Shown here: positions 5,853-8,966 of the stretch, one piece after another
Position numbering within the stretch: the first letter of the stretch is position 1
How the letters are laid out: each line of letters opens with the position of its first letter
From: an uncultured Gammaproteobacteria bacterium
Lineage (GTDB): Bacteria > Pseudomonadota > Gammaproteobacteria > Pseudomonadales > Azotimanducaceae_A
Reading direction: 5' to 3'
Assembly (NCBI GenBank): GCA_913049565.1
Contig: CAJWZG010000109.1
Location: forward strand, 1 to 8,966
DNA: 8,966 bases
The notes under the pieces: model-generated
What the model was told of the DNA's origin: nothing
What the model saw: the letters and a program-made list of their open reading frames with translations, nothing else
Database searches by the model: none
Translations under genes and position numbers: made by a program

Positions 5853-8336
5853 CTACCCGCCTACCCTGTCGGCGCTTTTTCCAAGCCGTGGTGCCTGATT
5901 TCGGATTAGCTGAGCTGACGGCGTTTTGCGCTCGTATTTTTCCGCTGGTGTGTTGATGATCTCGAGCAGTTCACCCTGACCTAACCCCGCATTCATGCGC
6001 TCTTGGCTAACGTTGCCGTAGCCGGTAGACCGCTGTTGAGGGTCACGATTGAGCCGACGAATCAAGTTGGCCATTTGTCGTGGATTGGTTTCTTGGCCAT
6101 GCTGAGTGCCGGCGGCTCGACTGATGGATTCGTTCATCAAGGTACCGCCAAGGTCGTTACAGCCTGCGTTAAGACAGGCCTTCACACCTTCGTGGCCCAT
6201 CTTTACCCAGCTGGTTTGAATATTGTCGATCTGTCCATACAGGGCAAGTCGTGCAACTGAGTGCATCAAAATTGCTTCGCGGAATGTCGGGCCTTTGCGC
6301 GCCTTACCCTTGAGATACATAGGCGCTTCCATATGCACAAAGGGCAGGGGAACAAATTCAGTAAAGCCGCCTGTACGTTCTTGCAGCGCTCGCACGCGTA
6401 TAATGTGCCTCGCCCAGTGTTCGAGCTTTTCGACATGTCCGTACATGATCGTAGCCGTGGTTTTGTAGCCCAGCTCGTGGGCGGCTTCCATCACGTCCAA
6501 CCACTGTTGGGTGTTGATCTTATCGGCGCAAATGATGTCACGAACTTCGTCATCTAAAATTTCCGCCGCGGTACCCGGTAACGTGTTTAGTCCTGCATCT
6601 TTGAGTTGCTGCAAATACTCGCTGACATCGAGTTTCAGCGTGGCTGCACCTTGCCAAACTTCCAGCGGCGAGAAGGCGTGCACATGCATATCTGGTTGCG
6701 CTGCTTTAACAGTGCGCACGATATTGATGTAGGTTTCACCTGTGTATTCGGGATGTATGCCGCCCTGCATACATACTTCTGTAGCGCCTCGCTCCCAAGC
6801 CTCGTTGGTGCGTCGTGCAATTTCCTCATCGGACAAATCGTAGGGTCGGCCGCGCAGATTTTCAGACAGCTTGCCTTTCGAGAAGGCACAGAACTGGCAT
6901 TTGAAATAACAAATGTTGGTGTAGTTGATGTTGCGGTTTACAACAAAGCTAACGCTGTTGCCTGAGGTTTTTGCTCGCAACGTGTCGGCTCGTTGCACAA
7001 CAGCACTAAAGTCGTCGCCACGGCTTTGAAACAGACGCACGATCTCCGCTTCAGTGAGGGCTTCACCGGCACTGGCCTTGTCTAAGATGCCACTGACATC
7101 AGCGCTAACATGCCTGGGTGTATTGACGATCGCGTTCATCACATCCGATGGTGGCGCTATCTCTACGTCCCCAGGGCACCAGTCATCAATTCGCGGGAAA
7201 CCCTCTGCATCGATCATCTCGAGCATTCGCACATGTAGGTCTGGGTGCGCCCAGCGGTCAAGGTTGACTGCATAGTCCGGGTACATTGTAAGTCGTTCGG
7301 TTAAAAACTTACCTGCGGCTGCGGTTTCACGTGCCAGTTCATCCAGGTGTGGCCACGGGGCCTCAGGATTTACAAAATCCGGTGTTACTGGTGATACGCC
7401 ACCCCAATCGTTGATACCGGCATGTACGATTTGCGGCAGCACGCCTGGGCTCAAGTTTGGTGGGGCCTGCACGCTCATCGACGGCCCGAAAATCAGCCGC
7501 GCAACGGCAATCGTCCAAAGCAGCTCGTTTAAATCGGGTTCTGGTGCATTCACCATCTTGGTTTCTGGCTTGGCACGGAAATTCTGCACAATGATTTCTT
7601 GCACATGACCGTATTGCTCATGGATCTCGCGAATGGCCAGCAAGCTTTCGATCCGTTCGAGACGGGTCTCACCAATACCGATCAAAATGCCGGTAGTGAA
7701 AGGTACGGCAGCAATACCCGCGTTCGCCAGCGTTTGTAAGCGAACCGCTGGAATTTTATCCGGTGAGCCGTAATGGGGCATACCTTTTTCGCACAATCGC
7801 TCAGAAGCCGACTCGAGCATGATGCCCATCGACGGCGATACAGTCTTTAAGCGCGTTAGTTCCTCAGGCTCTAAGTTGCCCGGATTCAAATGGGGCAGCA
7901 TGCCGGTTTCTTCGAATACCGCTTTTGCGGCGGCAAACAAATAGTCAGTGGTAGATTCGTAACCCATCTCGGCAAGTGCTTCGCGGGCTGCTTTGTAGCG
8001 CAGCTCTGGTTTTTCGCCCAAGGTAAACAACGCCTCTTTGCAGCCCATAGCAGCCCCATGTCGCGCAACCTCCAGTACTTCGTCGATACTCATATAGGGC
8101 GCTATGACTTTGCGGGGTACCTGAGCAAAGGTGCAGTAGTGGCAAACGTCGCGACACAAATGAGTGAGTGGAATAAAAACCTTGCGGGAGTAAGTGACGG
8201 CGTTGCGAAACCCTTGATCACGTAGTTCAGATGCAACATCGGCAAGTGCTTTGGTGTCGGTGAAGTCAGCCAGAGCCAACGCGTTGTCAGAACTCAGTCG
8301 TTGACCCTCGACTAGGCCTTTGAGTACATCTTTCAT
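5853..8336 (-). CDS. fbiC: Fused CofG-CofH 7,8-didemethyl-8-hydroxy-5-deazariboflavin (Fo) synthase
   Basis: Makes the F420 chromophore Fo from tyrosine and 5-amino-6-(D-ribitylamino)uracil, using two radical-SAM centres. The 827-aa protein has a CofG half first and a CofH half second, the same order as actinobacterial FbiC and close to its length. CofG cluster motif: Cys61, Cys65, Cys68 (LCRDVCHYC). CofH cluster motif: Cys476, Cys480, Cys483 (ICYFKCQFC). Other landmarks are NPGNLEPEEL near 151-160, DWGGVSPVTPDFVNPE near 310-325, VCMQGGIHPEYTGETY near 521-536 and NDLGGTLMNESISRAAG near 727-743. Start ATG 8336 overlaps the cofC stop (ATGA) and has GGAGA upstream. The open frame extends to 8480, but that part is only the shadow of cofC. 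Both halves look intact. Confidence 0.95.
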   Translation of the reverse strand: MKDVLKGLVEGQRLSSDNALALADFTDTKALADVASELRDQGFRNAVTYSRKVFIPLTHLCRDVCHYCTFAQVPRKVIAPYMSIDEVLEVARHGAAMGCKEALFTLGEKPELRYKAAREALAEMGYESTTDYLFAAAKAVFEETGMLPHLNPGNLEPEELTRLKTVSPSMGIMLESASERLCEKGMPHYGSPDKIPAVRLQTLANAGIAAVPFTTGILIGIGETRLERIESLLAIREIHEQYGHVQEIIVQNFRAKPETKMVNAPEPDLNELLWTIAVARLIFGPSMSVQAPPNLSPGVLPQIVHAGINDWGGVSPVTPDFVNPEAPWPHLDELARETAAAGKFLTERLTMYPDYAVNLDRWAHPDLHVRMLEMIDAEGFPRIDDWCPGDVEIAPPSDVMNAIVNTPRHVSADVSGILDKASAGEALTEAEIVRLFQSRGDDFSAVVQRADTLRAKTSGNSVSFVVNRNINYTNICYFKCQFCAFSKGKLSENLRGRPYDLSDEEIARRTNEAWERGATEVCMQGGIHPEYTGETYINIVRTVKAAQPDMHVHAFSPLEVWQGAATLKLDVSEYLQQLKDAGLNTLPGTAAEILDDEVRDIICADKINTQQWLDVMEAAHELGYKTTATIMYGHVEKLEHWARHIIRVRALQERTGGFTEFVPLPFVHMEAPMYLKGKARKGPTFREAILMHSVARLALYGQIDNIQTSWVKMGHEGVKACLNAGCNDLGGTLMNESISRAAGTQHGQETNPRQMANLIRRLNRDPQQRSTGYGNVSQERMNAGLGQGELLEIINTPAEKYERKTPSAQLIRNQAPRLGKSADRVGG

Positions 8337-8966
8337 GACTGAATCTCCGATTCTAATTGCCGAATTGCGAGGCGGCGAGCGATACCTGAACGGTGTAGGT
8401 AAGTGGCAGTTTGGCTGCGCGGATCTTCCGCCAAGAGCGATTGCAGGTCGCTCGGTGTGTCGATATCCAGCGCAAAACAACTGCTAGGTATGAGACGCGG
8501 TGTAATGCCGTTGGCAAACGCTGCATCTGCATGGGGTTTGAAACTTTGGCCATCAAAGATGAACTCGATGGCATCGGGCGGACTACAGATCATACCGTTG
8601 GTGCCAATATTCTCTGCATCGGGCAACAGCGTGACCGAGTCGTTGCACTCGATCAGTTCATCAACTTGATCGGTGGTAATACCTGGTACGTCGGCAGGAA
8701 CGATAAACACCCCGTCAGCGGAAAAATGTTCCACAAGATAATCGGCTGCTTGGGTAAGCGCGCCAGCAAGATTGGCATCGGGGCTTTCAGCGAAGCGCTC
8801 GGTGGAAAAAGCTGAGGCCAATACGTCGGCTTCCGCAGCGCGGGAGACGATCAGAATACCTTCTAGTTGCTTGGCTTTGGACAAACAGGTCAGCACATCG
8901 CGAGCCATAGCCAGCATCAGTGATCGACGTTCTTCCTCGTTTAAGACGTTAGCCAGTCGTTGTTTC
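8333..8966 (-). CDS. cofC: CofC/FbiD phospho-acid guanylyltransferase of F420 synthesis, N-terminus beyond the window
   Basis: Activates a three-carbon phospho-acid (2-phospholactate, phosphoenolpyruvate or 3-phosphoglycerate, depending on lineage) with GTP before transfer to Fo. 210 residues are visible. The frame runs open to the window edge, and KQRLANVLNEEERRSLMLAM before the internal Met at 8917 matches the family's K-x-RL and DVL start region. So the true start lies outside, probably about 10-20 residues upstream. Motifs: VPADVPG (metal-binding Asp), NIGTNGMICSPPDAI, SFKPHADAA, and LDIDTPSDL near the C-terminus. These fit the MobA-like nucleotidyltransferase fold. The stop overlaps the fbiC start by ATGA, so the two F420 genes are translationally coupled. 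Which phospho-acid is used cannot be told from these motifs by eye. Confidence 0.9.
   Translation of the reverse strand, partial: KQRLANVLNEEERRSLMLAMARDVLTCLSKAKQLEGILIVSRAAEADVLASAFSTERFAESPDANLAGALTQAADYLVEHFSADGVFIVPADVPGITTDQVDELIECNDSVTLLPDAENIGTNGMICSPPDAIEFIFDGQSFKPHADAAFANGITPRLIPSSCFALDIDTPSDLQSLLAEDPRSQTATYLHRSGIARRLAIRQLESEIQS
8344..8348 (-). promoter_or_regulatory. Ribosome binding site of fbiC inside the cofC 3' end
   Basis: GGAGA on the minus strand, 7 nt before ATG 8336, within the last codons of cofC. Together with the ATGA overlap it fixes the fbiC start and supports translational coupling. Confidence 0.55.

Noticed and set aside
8337..8480. N-terminal extension of fbiC to 8480
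   Set aside because: This stretch is the cofC coding region read in another frame. The ATGA overlap and GGAGA site fix the start at 8336.
1..8966. CRISPR arrays, insertion sequences, tRNA or rRNA genes
   Set aside because: No spaced direct repeats, transposase-like frames, terminal inverted repeats or RNA-gene signatures were seen on either strand.

Overview
The window carries nine protein-coding loci, densely packed on both strands with moderate GC, Shine-Dalgarno sites and translational coupling. This points to a bacterium. The gene content (tandem CaiB-type CoA-transferase, fatty acid desaturase, DUF1761-like membrane protein, fused CofG-CofH enzyme) fits an aerobic, probably marine or uncultured pseudomonadotal (gammaproteobacterial-like) genome. 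That placement is inferred from gene style and has not been tested. TGA is a normal stop here: it ends the selenoprotein candidate, the DUF1761-like, ParB-like and cofC genes. Both window ends cut through genes.

Plus strand, 1-2555: the 3' part of a tandem-domain CaiB/BaiF CoA-transferase, then a membrane fatty acid desaturase with three intact histidine boxes. The 72-base gap holds a sigma70-like promoter candidate overlapped by a perfect 7-bp inverted repeat.

Minus strand, 4233-2560: a probable operon of a class I/II PLP aminotransferase followed 33 nt later by a redoxin of the peroxiredoxin-like family. The redoxin has one in-frame TGA at exactly the first cysteine of its CxxC active site (W-U-P-Y-C). 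A hairpin with bSECIS-like geometry follows the TGA. I read this as a selenocysteine-containing thiol oxidoreductase, the most interesting item in the window. No other frame break is seen in that gene.

Divergent from the aminotransferase, 4416-4822 encodes a small four-helix membrane protein of the DUF1761 type. It is broken by an apparent one-base deletion in a G6 run and seems to start at CTG. It converges on a minus-strand pair: a 180-codon P-loop kinase (5774-5232) with an in-frame TGA at codon 96, and a 134-aa ParB/sulfiredoxin-like protein starting 2 nt after it.

Minus strand, 8966-5853: cofC (partial) overlaps the fused CofG-CofH gene fbiC by ATGA. Together they supply two steps of coenzyme F420 synthesis: activation of the phospho-acid side chain and assembly of the deazaflavin chromophore Fo. 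The genes for the remaining steps (transferase and glutamate ligase) are not in the window.
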